Below the pieces are notes generated by a model. The model had not been told where the DNA came from. It made no database searches and worked only from the letters and a program-made list of their open reading frames with translations. Source: Psychrobacillus sp040274765 (GTDB lineage Bacteria; Bacillota; Bacilli; Bacillales_A; Planococcaceae). Taken from it: a DNA stretch of 64,000 nucleotides. The DNA lies in NCBI GenBank assembly GCA_040274765.1, contig JBEMAY010000002.1, positions 1 to 64,000 of the forward strand, in the 5' to 3' direction. Positions 1 through 7,933 of the stretch are shown piece after piece (within the stretch, counting starts at the first letter, position 1; every line of letters begins with the position of its first letter). A program made the translations under genes and the position numbers.

Positions 1-2102
1 AGTCCTTCTAGCAGAATAGCTAATTTCTCAGTAGTCAGCTCTTCTTCATCTGAAGTCATAATATGCTTTAATCTGTTCATAAATTGGTGGATTTCTTTAA
101 CCGTGTAGTTAGAATCAAAAACGACACCACTTCTGCCCATATTGCTTTTAACTGACTCTACAGGATACTTATGCTTTTGTAGAAGTTTTTCTATAAATGC
201 AATGGCCGAGCTTAACCGAGCGTTTAAATCCTGCCAATCACTTGAGGACTTTATACTTTCAATTAACGTATCCAGTTCCTCCATCTGACGATTAACGAGA
301 AAGGATGGGACTATCCCACATAGCTTTAGACGCTCTTTCAGTTCATCCACCTTACGGATTGTTAGGATTTCTTTTTTAAGAGCTTCCAGTGCCCCTAATT
401 TTTTTTGAAGTTTTTGATGTTGTTCTCTCGTATGTTCTATTTCTTGTTGAGCTTTTTCTAAAGACAGTACTGATTTTTGGTATAAAATCTGAGCTTGGAT
501 ACTTTCCAATTCCTTCGTTAGCTGCACTGTCTGATCTCTTAATTGTTCTCTTGTAGGATTCGCTTCCAGGAATTGCTCCATAGCCTTTATATCCTGAGCT
601 AGTTGTTGAACTCTAGGACCAATACCTTGAATAGTGAGTTCAATTTCCTCACGTTCCTTTTTTAATGAAACTAAGGCTTTTTTTAATGCTCTTATTTGTT
701 GACTACGTTCATCATGCTCAGCCTGTGCTATTACTTTCTTGGCAATAGCTTCTGTTAAGCGCTGCTTTTCTTCTTCAAGACTTTTGGTTTCTAAGGAAAT
801 ATTATTAAGTCTGTCTTTTAGTAGATTTTCCTGAGAAGCATGGTGTTCTATTGCATTAGAAAGTGTAGCAAGCGTCTGTTCCTTCCAATACTGCCCCACA
901 TTTTCTTCTATAAATCTTTTCCCTTCTTCCTCTATGCTCTCCGTTCTACCAAATCGTAAAATACGAATTTCTTTGTTAGAAAGTAATCTGCTAAGGGCAT
1001 TATCCACCGCTAAGTTTGATTGAGAGGCCACTAGAGTACGAAGTCCAGCTTTAGCATTCTGCTGACATATTTCGGAAATAACGGTTGTTTTACCCGTGCC
1101 TGGAGGTCCTTGAATAACATATAAGTCTTCTGCAGACATGGCACCAACGACTGCCTCCTGCTGAAATTCATTAAGCCTATTATGAAATTCCAATTCCTTT
1201 TGTTTATTCGTAATTCTAATAGTAGGACGGTCTTCAAATAGAATTTTTTCTAGGTTGACATTGGCTGCTAAGCCATTCTGAAGATCCTCAAAACCTTTGC
1301 GAAGTCGGCGTATTTGACTAAGGGTAGCAAAATTACTAAAAACTACTTCTTTAGCCTTAGGGTTTAGACTATTTTTCCTTGCCATTTCCCTAATCCTTGG
1401 TCTTAGCTCTATTTCAATCGTGTTTTTATTTCTATTTGCTTTTAATACATCCCCAATGTCATTTTGGTAACCCTTGAAGCTAACACTAAGCCCTCTTATT
1501 TTATTCCACTCGTTACCGTTGACATCACAGCCCACTAAGGACATCCTACTGAAGTCTTCGTTAAATACAAGTTTAGAGAAGCTTGCAGTTATATCCGCAA
1601 TATCTGCATTTCGTTCCTGTATTTTTAAATAACCTTCCCAGCTTGATATACGTTTCTTCACATATTCAGAGCGTTCCTCTGCTACAGGTAACTCTCTTAT
1701 CTTTGTATGTAACTGTATTGGTAACCCAGCACCATTATTTTTTGAGGTTACAAATGAAAGATTTACTGGTAGCCTTCTATTTGTTTGCACGGGTACTCTA
1801 GATCCACGTACATGAAATCCGGTTGCAAGAAACCCATTGTTCTGTAATACACAGTCCATAACCGCGACCTTACCATCCAGTTTTTCTGCAAGTTTTAAGT
1901 TCTCTATGTTATCAAAATACAAGGACAGTGAGATATTTCCTTGTGCATTAACCGGACGTTTCTCAATGTAAACTTGAAACGATTTTTGTATATTAAAAAA
2001 GTCGTGTTCATCAGCTGACCACTCCTGTATTCCTTTGCGAGCATTATTCGTCATCATTAAATTGCAGCGCATTGTTTTTTCTAGAGTTGAAACATTACTC
2101 AT
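1..2102 (-). CDS. Upf1-like SF1 helicase, N-terminal part (truncated by window edge)
   Basis: The frame is open from an ATG at 2102 to the window edge, giving about 700 residues without the C-terminus. A GGAGGT ribosome binding site lies at 2109-2114, six bases upstream. Residues 1-300 are a region I do not recognise. Around residues 315-345 there is a LNEFQQEAV segment and then QGPPGTGKTT (Walker A, Lys338), followed by a TLVASQSNLAVDNALSRL segment, the usual order of motifs Q, I and Ia in Upf1/Dna2-type helicases. From about residue 400 onward the protein is rich in Glu, Lys, Gln and Leu, consistent with a long coiled coil inserted before motif II, which lies outside the window. The family unwinds or remodels DNA or RNA using ATP. 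A housekeeping or a defence role cannot be told apart here. Confidence 0.85.
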   Translation of the reverse strand, partial: MSNVSTLEKTMRCNLMMTNNARKGIQEWSADEHDFFNIQKSFQVYIEKRPVNAQGNISLSLYFDNIENLKLAEKLDGKVAVMDCVLQNNGFLATGFHVRGSRVPVQTNRRLPVNLSFVTSKNNGAGLPIQLHTKIRELPVAEERSEYVKKRISSWEGYLKIQERNADIADITASFSKLVFNEDFSRMSLVGCDVNGNEWNKIRGLSVSFKGYQNDIGDVLKANRNKNTIEIELRPRIREMARKNSLNPKAKEVVFSNFATLSQIRRLRKGFEDLQNGLAANVNLEKILFEDRPTIRITNKQKELEFHNRLNEFQQEAVVGAMSAEDLYVIQGPPGTGKTTVISEICQQNAKAGLRTLVASQSNLAVDNALSRLLSNKEIRILRFGRTESIEEEGKRFIEENVGQYWKEQTLATLSNAIEHHASQENLLKDRLNNISLETKSLEEEKQRLTEAIAKKVIAQAEHDERSQQIRALKKALVSLKKEREEIELTIQGIGPRVQQLAQDIKAMEQFLEANPTREQLRDQTVQLTKELESIQAQILYQKSVLSLEKAQQEIEHTREQHQKLQKKLGALEALKKEILTIRKVDELKERLKLCGIVPSFLVNRQMEELDTLIESIKSSSDWQDLNARLSSAIAFIEKLLQKHKYPVESVKSNMGRSGVVFDSNYTVKEIHQFMNRLKHIMTSDEEELTTEKLAILLEG

Positions 2103-2528
2103 GAACAGACCTCCTTTTAGATTTTTTAGTCCAACTTATATATGTTAGCATTTTTTAACGAATTCTTAAATTGTCAATTACTAATTCCAATTGGTTAAAT
2201 TTAGAATAAACTAAAGTTTTAACTGTTTTTATTAGTCCCCTACTTCAACTTACTTAGCTAAATCCTCCTTCTATGGCCTACAGTAGCGTTCTACCAAAAA
2301 CACACAACGTAATGTGCTTATATTTCAACTCTATTAAATCGTGACTCTCAGATTATTCTTTTACTCTTTCTATGGGAAGAATAAGCGTGTATTATTTTAA
2401 TATAATATTCTAAATAATCTTAATATTATAATTTTTATTTGAAATTTTTATTATTTTTCCCTATTATTAAATATACAGTTTTCTAACTTAATATTCAGAA
2501 AGCTAGTAAAGTTTAAGGAGGAAGGAAA
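2103..2528. other. Divergent intergenic region
   Basis: This 426-base AT-rich gap separates the helicase gene and the acetate-uptake genes, which diverge. It holds the helicase ribosome binding site (2109-2114) and the sigma-A-type promoter at 2439-2467. An imperfect inverted repeat (TTATTCTT and AAGAATAA, about 2353-2388) has no T-tail and was not assigned a function. I see no gene in it. Confidence 0.6.
2439..2467 (+). promoter_or_regulatory. Sigma-A-type promoter of the DUF485/ActP pair
   Basis: TTGAAA at 2439-2444 and TATTAT at 2462-2467 are separated by exactly 17 bases. This puts the transcript start near 2474 and leaves a leader of about 55 bases before the ATG at 2529. Confidence 0.6.
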
Positions 2529-2921
2529 ATGCCAAAGAAAGCTGGAAGTGTATTAAGCCCTGCTAGTCCTCAAAAAAACTCTAAAAAAGCAAAGAAAAGT
2601 GGAAAGGAACCGCCACTTTACAACTATGAAGCCATTGCAGAAAGCCCTGAATTTGTAGCCTTAAAAAAGAAAAAAAGAAATTTTATCTTACCGATAACGA
2701 TATTCTTTCTGCTATTTTATATTTCTTTACCTATTTTAACGTCTTATACAACTATATTAAACAAGCCTGCCATTGGAGATATAACTTGGGTCTGGGTATT
2801 TGCTCTCGCTCAATTCATCATGACCTGGACATTATGTATGATCTATGTTCGTAAGGCAGAGGGTTTTGATAAGGACGCTGAGGAAATCATTAAGAAGGAA
2901 AAGGCAGGTGACTATGTATGA
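2529..2921 (+). CDS. DUF485 family membrane protein, partner of acetate symporter
   Basis: This 130-residue protein has a lysine-rich, Pro/Ser-containing N-terminus (residues 1-50) and two predicted membrane helices at about 52-74 and 84-106, followed by a charged tail. That is the usual DUF485 layout, although the N-terminal extension makes it a little longer than the family norm. An AAGGAGGAAGG ribosome binding site precedes the ATG. Its stop codon overlaps the start of the ActP-like symporter by four bases (ATGA), so the two are translationally coupled. DUF485 proteins are nearly always encoded beside ActP-type sodium:solute symporters. An accessory or stabilising role is assumed and is not proven for the family. 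Confidence 0.85.
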   Translation: MPKKAGSVLSPASPQKNSKKAKKSGKEPPLYNYEAIAESPEFVALKKKKRNFILPITIFFLLFYISLPILTSYTTILNKPAIGDITWVWVFALAQFIMTWTLCMIYVRKAEGFDKDAEEIIKKEKAGDYV

Positions 2922-4450
2922 ATGGTATGAGTACAGTTGGTCTAATATTTTTTGTTGGAATCGTAGCATTAACTTTATTTGTCACATACATTGCCTCTAA
3001 ACGAACTAACTCTGCGAGTGAATTTTACACTGCTGGTGGAGGATTATCTGGCTGGCAAAATGGTATAGCTATCGCAGGAGATTACCTTTCTGCTGCGTCA
3101 TTCCTTGGGATTGCTGGAGCTATCGCACTTTTTGGTTTTGATGGATTCTTCTATAGTATAGGTTACTTAGTAGCGTATTTAGTTGTACTTTACATCGTAG
3201 CAGAACCTTTAAGGAACTTGGGACGCTATACGCTAGCAGATATGATCAACGCACGCTTTAATCAAAAGAAAGTACGAGGCGCTGCCGCAATTAGTACTAT
3301 TACAATTGTTTTATTCTATATGATTGCGCAGCTTGTCGGCGCAGGGGCGTTAATACAATTATTACTAGGCATTGATTACTGGATTGCTGTACTAATCGTG
3401 GGAACAATGATGACCATTTATGTTCTTTGGGGTGGAATGGCGGCAACAAGCTGGGTGCAAATCATTAAGGCTGTATTGTTAATGATTGGGACAGTCCTTA
3501 TCTCATTTTTAGTATTATGGAAATTCAATTTTAATATCCTTGGTATGTTCACTGAGATGAAAACGGTTACAGAGCAAGGAGAAAACTTCTTAAATCCTGG
3601 AGTCAAGTATACGAATGGACTGGACACAATTTCTATGATGATTGCATTAGTATTAGGTACAGCGGGTTTACCTCACATTCTTATGCGATTCTTCACAGTA
3701 AAAGATGCTAAGACGGCTCGCTCTTCCGTTGTGTATGCAACTTGGATTGTAGGTATTTTCTATGTTCTCACCATTTTCCTAGGTTTTGGAGCTGCTTATT
3801 TTGTAGGAGCTAGTGACATTATGGCGGCAAACTCAGCAGGAAACATGGCAGCACCATTACTAGCGCAGGCACTAGGAGGAGATATCCTCATGTCTTTCGT
3901 ATCTGCGGTTGCCTTCGCCACTATATTAGCAGTGGTAGCAGGTTTAGTTCTATCAGGTGCATCTGCGTTTGCCCATGATATTTATGGACAAATCATTAAG
4001 AAAGGCAAAGCAACAGAAAAACAGCAAATGAGAGCTGCTCGTTTTGCTTCGGTTGGGGTTTCTCTTCTATCTATAGTTTTAGCCTTAGGAGCACAAACGA
4101 TGAACGTAGCATTCTTAGTTTCACTAGCATTCTGTATTGCCGCAAGTGCTAATTTACCGGTGATCATCTACACCATCTATTGGAAAAAATTCAATACCAC
4201 TGGTGCTATGACAGCAATAGTCACCGGACTATTAACTGCTCTAGTATTAGTTTCCTTAAGTCCAAACCTTTGGGGAACAGATGGTACACATTTATTTAAT
4301 GGTACAGCACTTTTCCCATTAACTAACCCTGCAATTTTTTCAGTACCTGCTGGGTTCTTGGGTGGATATATAGGCGCCTTAATTGGCGCTAGAGCAGACC
4401 AGAAGAAATATGCAGAAGTGGATGTCAAAGCAAATATCGGTCTTAAATAG
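2918..4450 (+). CDS. actP: Sodium:solute symporter, cation/acetate symporter ActP type
   Basis: This 510-residue protein has about 13 hydrophobic helices. The N-terminal segment SEFYTAGGGLSGWQNGIAIA followed by GDYLSAASFLG is characteristic of the ActP branch of the sodium:solute symporter family, which imports acetate and related short monocarboxylates. Full length is present, with a hydrophilic C-terminus. It overlaps the DUF485 gene by four bases and is followed directly by a strong terminator, so the pair forms a two-gene operon from the promoter near 2439. The B. subtilis counterpart is the YwcA-type protein. The family is certain, but the exact substrate (acetate, propionate or pyruvate) is inferred. 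Confidence 0.9.
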   Translation: MNGMSTVGLIFFVGIVALTLFVTYIASKRTNSASEFYTAGGGLSGWQNGIAIAGDYLSAASFLGIAGAIALFGFDGFFYSIGYLVAYLVVLYIVAEPLRNLGRYTLADMINARFNQKKVRGAAAISTITIVLFYMIAQLVGAGALIQLLLGIDYWIAVLIVGTMMTIYVLWGGMAATSWVQIIKAVLLMIGTVLISFLVLWKFNFNILGMFTEMKTVTEQGENFLNPGVKYTNGLDTISMMIALVLGTAGLPHILMRFFTVKDAKTARSSVVYATWIVGIFYVLTIFLGFGAAYFVGASDIMAANSAGNMAAPLLAQALGGDILMSFVSAVAFATILAVVAGLVLSGASAFAHDIYGQIIKKGKATEKQQMRAARFASVGVSLLSIVLALGAQTMNVAFLVSLAFCIAASANLPVIIYTIYWKKFNTTGAMTAIVTGLLTALVLVSLSPNLWGTDGTHLFNGTALFPLTNPAIFSVPAGFLGGYIGALIGARADQKKYAEVDVKANIGLK

Positions 4451-4452
4451 AT

Positions 4453-4486
4453 AAAAGGCGAAGAGAATTACCTCTTCGCCTTTTTT
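4453..4486. terminator. Bidirectional rho-independent terminator
   Basis: A perfect 13-base-pair stem (arms 4453-4465 and 4472-4484) with a six-base loop has runs of T on one side and A on the other. It ends the actP operon on the plus strand and the convergent lipoprotein gene on the minus strand, whose stop codon begins inside it. Confidence 0.9.
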
Positions 4487-5030
4487 ATTTAGCTGTATCA
4501 GGAAATACACGTTTTACTGTATCTGTAAACTCATCAAAGAATCCTTCTACTGGCTCTCCTGCTTTAATCTTTGTTCCGTACTCTTCCATACGGCCAACAA
4601 AATCAGGATCCAAAGATACATACACGTTCTCAAAATTTAAATTCCCTTTACTTTCTTTAGCTTTTTCAGATATACGGGTTTTTAACTCCTCGTTATCCTC
4701 TGTTCCTTCTTTTGCTCTAACAGCAACATATGCATTTTTATCTGTCACTAGTACATGAGCAGCATCTACTTCATCCAATTCTGCAATTTTTGCAGCCACT
4801 TCATCTGCTACGTCAACCTTTTGATCTCCGTTTGTAGAAACGTCTTTTCCTTCTTCACCAATTTCTCCATCGTTCCCAGTATCAACAGTTGCATTAGAAT
4901 CCATATTCCCATCTTGAGTAGTATCCGTTGTCGTATTTGTTGTTTTGTCATCTTTAGCATCATCATTTCCACATGCTGTTAAGAACCCTATTATAAGAAT
5001 AGCGATTAATATCTTCATCTTTTTTATCAT
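4485..5030 (-). CDS. YhcN/YlaJ-type sporulation lipoprotein
   Basis: This 181-residue protein starts with a lipoprotein signal peptide ending in LTAC (Cys20 is the predicted lipidation site). A low-complexity Asp/Thr/Asn-rich linker follows to about residue 65. The folded domain contains VAAKIAELDEVDAAHVLVTDKNAYVAV and a C-terminal DPDFVGRMEEYGTKI segment, the pattern of the YhcN/YlaJ family found in spore-formers. Family members are membrane- or spore-associated and made during sporulation; their molecular function is poorly known. The gene stands alone, convergent with actP, with the shared terminator at its 3' end. It is one of the clearest signs that the host forms endospores. Confidence 0.85.
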   Translation of the reverse strand: MIKKMKILIAILIIGFLTACGNDDAKDDKTTNTTTDTTQDGNMDSNATVDTGNDGEIGEEGKDVSTNGDQKVDVADEVAAKIAELDEVDAAHVLVTDKNAYVAVRAKEGTEDNEELKTRISEKAKESKGNLNFENVYVSLDPDFVGRMEEYGTKIKAGEPVEGFFDEFTDTVKRVFPDTAK

Positions 5031-5201
5031 TTTATTTTCTCCTTTTCAATAAATTATTACAGTCGTATGATGTGAATTCTGTAAGAAAATATGCACCGGA
5101 ATAAAAAATAGATTATTTAAATAATTTAAAATAGACTTTCTATTATCTGTTATAATTTTTAGAAGGAATTGGTTAAAAAATAATAAAAGAGGTGTTTTAA
5201 G

Positions 5202-6371
5202 ATGACTAATGATTTATTTCAAAGATTAGAAGAAGGCTTTCATGACATGGTAACAATTAGAAGGTATTTACATATGAATCCTGAGGTATCCTTTCAAGAG
5301 ACTAACACTGCCAAATATATTCAAAACTTTTACTTAGAACTTGGTATACCTTTTGAAGCCAATGTAGGCGGAAATGGTGTTGTAGCTAGAGTTAAAGGGG
5401 CACGACCTGGGAAAACAGTCGCTTTGCGTGCTGACTTTGATGCACTGCCGATTCAAGATGAAAAGGAGGTTCCATACAAATCTACAGTTCCTGGTGTAAT
5501 GCATGCCTGTGGACATGATGGACATACAGCTACACTGCTCATTCTTGCCCGGACTATACATGAATTAAAAGATGAACTGAGTGGAGAATACGTGTTTATA
5601 CACCAGCACGCAGAGGAATATGCCCCTGGTGGTGCAAAGCCGATGATAGAAGCAGGTTGCTTAAATGGTGTAGATGTAATTTTTGGTACACATTTATGGT
5701 CTCAAACTCCCCTTCACACAATTGCCTATCGCTCCGGTCCAATTATGGCAGCAGCCGATCGATTTATCATCAAAATTCAAGGTCGTGGTGGCCATGGCGC
5801 TAATCCTCATGACACAAAAGACGCCATTTTATCTGCTTCTCAGCTAGTAGTTAATCTGCAGCAAATTGTCTCTCGAAGAGTCAATCCGGTTGAATCGGCC
5901 GTCCTTTCTGTAGGTTCTTTTGTTGCCGACAATGCTTTTAACATTATAGCTGATTCGGTTCAATTGAGTGGAACTATTAGAACGTTCACTCCATACGTAA
6001 GAGACTTAATGGAAAATGAGCTACGACGTGTTTTAGAGGGAACTTGTATGACCGCTGATTGTACTTATACTCTCACATATGAAAGAGGATACCCTCCAGT
6101 TATTAACCACACAGAAGAAACGGAATACCTTGCGGATATAGCTAGACAAATCCCTGACGTTGAGCAAGTACAGGAATCTGACCTTTTAATGATAGGTGAG
6201 GATTATGGTTACTATCTTGAACAGATTCCAGGAACATTTTTCTTCACAGGAGCAATGCCCGAAGGAGATGTATATCCACATCACAGTCCGATGTTTGACT
6301 TTGACGAAAAAGCCATGCTAACAGCAGCTAAAACCTTAGGGCATGCGGCTATTCAATATCAAAGGAAATAA
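5202..6371 (+). CDS. M20 family metallo-amidohydrolase (N-acyl-amino-acid hydrolase type)
   Basis: This 389-residue cytosolic enzyme has all the hallmarks of the M20D branch: RADFDALP (76-83), HACGHDGH with metal ligands Cys103 and His105, the acidic pair Glu138-Glu139 in HQHAEE, and His164. A dimerisation domain follows (GRGGHGANPHDTKDAI), and the last metal-ligand region near the C-terminus (PHHSPMFDFDE) is present. Such enzymes hydrolyse N-acyl amino acids, indole-acetyl or hippuryl conjugates, or related amides; the substrate cannot be read from sequence. An AAGAGGTG ribosome binding site precedes the ATG. The gene is monocistronic, between the divergent spore lipoprotein gene and the Ter locus. 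Confidence 0.9.
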   Translation: MTNDLFQRLEEGFHDMVTIRRYLHMNPEVSFQETNTAKYIQNFYLELGIPFEANVGGNGVVARVKGARPGKTVALRADFDALPIQDEKEVPYKSTVPGVMHACGHDGHTATLLILARTIHELKDELSGEYVFIHQHAEEYAPGGAKPMIEAGCLNGVDVIFGTHLWSQTPLHTIAYRSGPIMAAADRFIIKIQGRGGHGANPHDTKDAILSASQLVVNLQQIVSRRVNPVESAVLSVGSFVADNAFNIIADSVQLSGTIRTFTPYVRDLMENELRRVLEGTCMTADCTYTLTYERGYPPVINHTEETEYLADIARQIPDVEQVQESDLLMIGEDYGYYLEQIPGTFFFTGAMPEGDVYPHHSPMFDFDEKAMLTAAKTLGHAAIQYQRK

Positions 6372-6567
6372 AGGATGGATGAATCAACAAGTGACTCAAA
6401 CTTATACTTCTGAATAGCTTGGTTTGGAAACTTCAGTAGAAAGCAGAAATCGTATTTAATTTGTCACAATCATTGTTCTGTTATCAGCTTATATATTTCC
6501 AATTTCCCGTATATCACGTTAAAATATAATAGTATAAATAACGATAAAAACTTTATTACTTACTTAA

Positions 6568-6596
6568 TGAAACTATTTAAGTGGTAGTTACGTAAA
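6568..6596 (+). promoter_or_regulatory. ECF-sigma-type promoter of the Ter operon
   Basis: TGAAAC at 6568-6573 and CGTAAA at 6591-6596 are separated by 17 bases, matching the ECF pattern TGAAAC-N16/17-CGT used by sigma-W, sigma-M and sigma-X. The transcript would start near 6603, leaving a short leader with a GGGGAGG ribosome binding site before ATG 6631. The homologous B. subtilis yceC operon is known to be driven by these envelope-stress sigma factors, which supports the call. Confidence 0.65.
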
Positions 6597-6630
6597 ATTA
6601 TTAAATAAAGAAATTTGGGGAGGTTTATCA

Positions 6631-7242
6631 ATGGCTATTAATCTTGTAAAAGGACAAAAAATTGATCTTACTAAAGGTAGGTCTTCTTTAAAAAGTGTCA
6701 TGGTAGGACTTGGTTGGGATCCGGTAAGTCAAAAAAGCGGTGGCTTTTTTGGTAGTCTTTTTGGCGGGGGTTCTAGTGGTGCTGCTATCGACTGTGATGC
6801 TTCTGTTCTGCTTTTAAACGAAAATGGAAAATTATCTTCCAAACAACAATTAATATATTTTGGAAATAAAACTTCTAACAATGGCAGTGTAGTACATATG
6901 GGTGATAACCGTACCGGAGATGGTGACGGAGACGATGAAGTGATCAATGTAAACCTTAAATCAGTTGCAAGTTCTGTTCATAGACTTTTATTTGTCGTTA
7001 ATATCTACCAAGCAAAACAACGAAAACAGGATTTTGGCTTGATAAAAAATGCATTTATTCGTTTAGTGGACAATGATACAAAACAAGAATTAGTGCACTA
7101 CAATCTTTCAGATAATTATGCTGGAAAAACCTCACTTTTCCTAGGAGAACTGTATCGAGATGGTGAAGAGTGGAAATTCTCGGCTATTGGAGAAGGTACA
7201 GCAGACACTGATATATCATCTATAGCAAATAAATACTTATAA
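6631..7242 (+). CDS. yceC: TerD-family stress protein, YceC type
   Basis: This 203-residue protein opens with the TerD start MAINLVKGQKIDLTKG. It carries a glycine/phenylalanine-rich insertion (about residues 31-51, GGFFGSLFGGGSSG) ahead of IDCDASVLLL, and the acidic calcium-binding loop GDNRTGDGDGDDE at about 91-103. The insertion and the CD-for-LD change in the first metal site separate the YceC type from the canonical TerD proteins. TerD domains bind calcium and accompany resistance to tellurite, some antimicrobials and envelope stress; their biochemical action is unsettled. It is the first gene of the locus, 16 bases before the next TerD gene and directly behind the ECF-type promoter. Confidence 0.93.
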   Translation: MAINLVKGQKIDLTKGRSSLKSVMVGLGWDPVSQKSGGFFGSLFGGGSSGAAIDCDASVLLLNENGKLSSKQQLIYFGNKTSNNGSVVHMGDNRTGDGDGDDEVINVNLKSVASSVHRLLFVVNIYQAKQRKQDFGLIKNAFIRLVDNDTKQELVHYNLSDNYAGKTSLFLGELYRDGEEWKFSAIGEGTADTDISSIANKYL

Positions 7243-7258
7243 GGAGTGGGAAATAAAC

Positions 7259-7834
7259 ATGGCTATTAATTTATCTAAAGGACAAAAGGTAGACTTAACT
7301 AAAGGCAATCCAGGGTTAACAAATATTATTGTAGGTCTAGGCTGGGATACAAACAAATATGACGGTAGAAATGACTTTGACCTTGACTCTTCTGTTTTCT
7401 TATTAAATAGCAGTGGAAAATGCGCATCTGAAGGTGATTTTATTTTTTATAACAACACATCAGGTAGTAATGGAGCAGTTGTTCATACAGGAGATAATCG
7501 CACAGGTGAAGGCGATGGCGATGATGAGCAAGTTAACATTAACTTATCAAACGTCTCCAGTTCTATAGAAAAAATTGCATTCAGTATTACTATTCATGAT
7601 GCAGAGGCTAGAGGTCAAAACTTTGGTCAAGTTAACAATTCATACGTACGAATTATTAATGCTGATACTCAGGAAGAACTAATTCGCTACGATTTAGGAG
7701 AAGATTTCTCAATTGAAACAGCAGTTGTTGTAGGTGAATTATACCGCCACAATAATGAGTGGAAATTTAATGCAATTGGTAGCGGCTACCAAGGTGGATT
7801 AGGGGCATTAGTTTCAGACTTTGGCCTAAACTAG
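7259..7834 (+). CDS. terD: TerD-family calcium-binding stress protein (YceD/YceE type)
   Basis: This 191-residue protein has the full TerD signature: INLSKGQKVDLTKGNPGL at the start, first acidic site DFDLDSSVFLL (about 40-50), second calcium loop GDNRTGEGDGDDE (about 81-93), and the C-terminal GELYRHNNEWKFNAIGSG block. No insertions or losses are seen. An AAGGAGTGGG ribosome binding site precedes the ATG. It follows the YceC-type gene by 16 bases and is followed by a terminator, so the two TerD genes can be made as a short transcript or as the head of a longer one. It closely resembles the third TerD protein at 15034. Confidence 0.93.
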   Translation: MAINLSKGQKVDLTKGNPGLTNIIVGLGWDTNKYDGRNDFDLDSSVFLLNSSGKCASEGDFIFYNNTSGSNGAVVHTGDNRTGEGDGDDEQVNINLSNVSSSIEKIAFSITIHDAEARGQNFGQVNNSYVRIINADTQEELIRYDLGEDFSIETAVVVGELYRHNNEWKFNAIGSGYQGGLGALVSDFGLN

Positions 7835-7846
7835 TTAAATCTTTCT

Positions 7847-7878
7847 AAAGCAAGGGCTTTCTCCTTGCTTTTTTTTTA
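7847..7878 (+). terminator. Rho-independent terminator inside the Ter locus
   Basis: Nine-base arms AAAGCAAGG (7847-7855) and CCTTGCTTT (7863-7871) enclose a seven-base loop and are followed by a long T run. It should cut most transcription after the first two TerD genes, making the downstream module depend on readthrough or a separate promoter. Confidence 0.85.
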
Positions 7879-7933
7879 CAAAGAGTACATTTTATAGAAC
7901 TTGGGTGACCTATAGCCTATCTTCTTTCAAGGA

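Noticed and set aside
1031..1801. Short open frames of 68 (-) and 72 (+) codons
   Set aside because: They lie inside the long helicase frame that runs from 2102 to the window edge.
2353..2388. TTATTCTT/AAGAATAA inverted repeat as a terminator
   Set aside because: It lacks a T-tail, the loop is long and it lies between divergent genes, where no transcript should end.
6372..6567. Sigma-B promoter before the Ter operon
   Set aside because: The B. subtilis counterpart has one, but no GTTT-N12-15-GGG pattern was found here.
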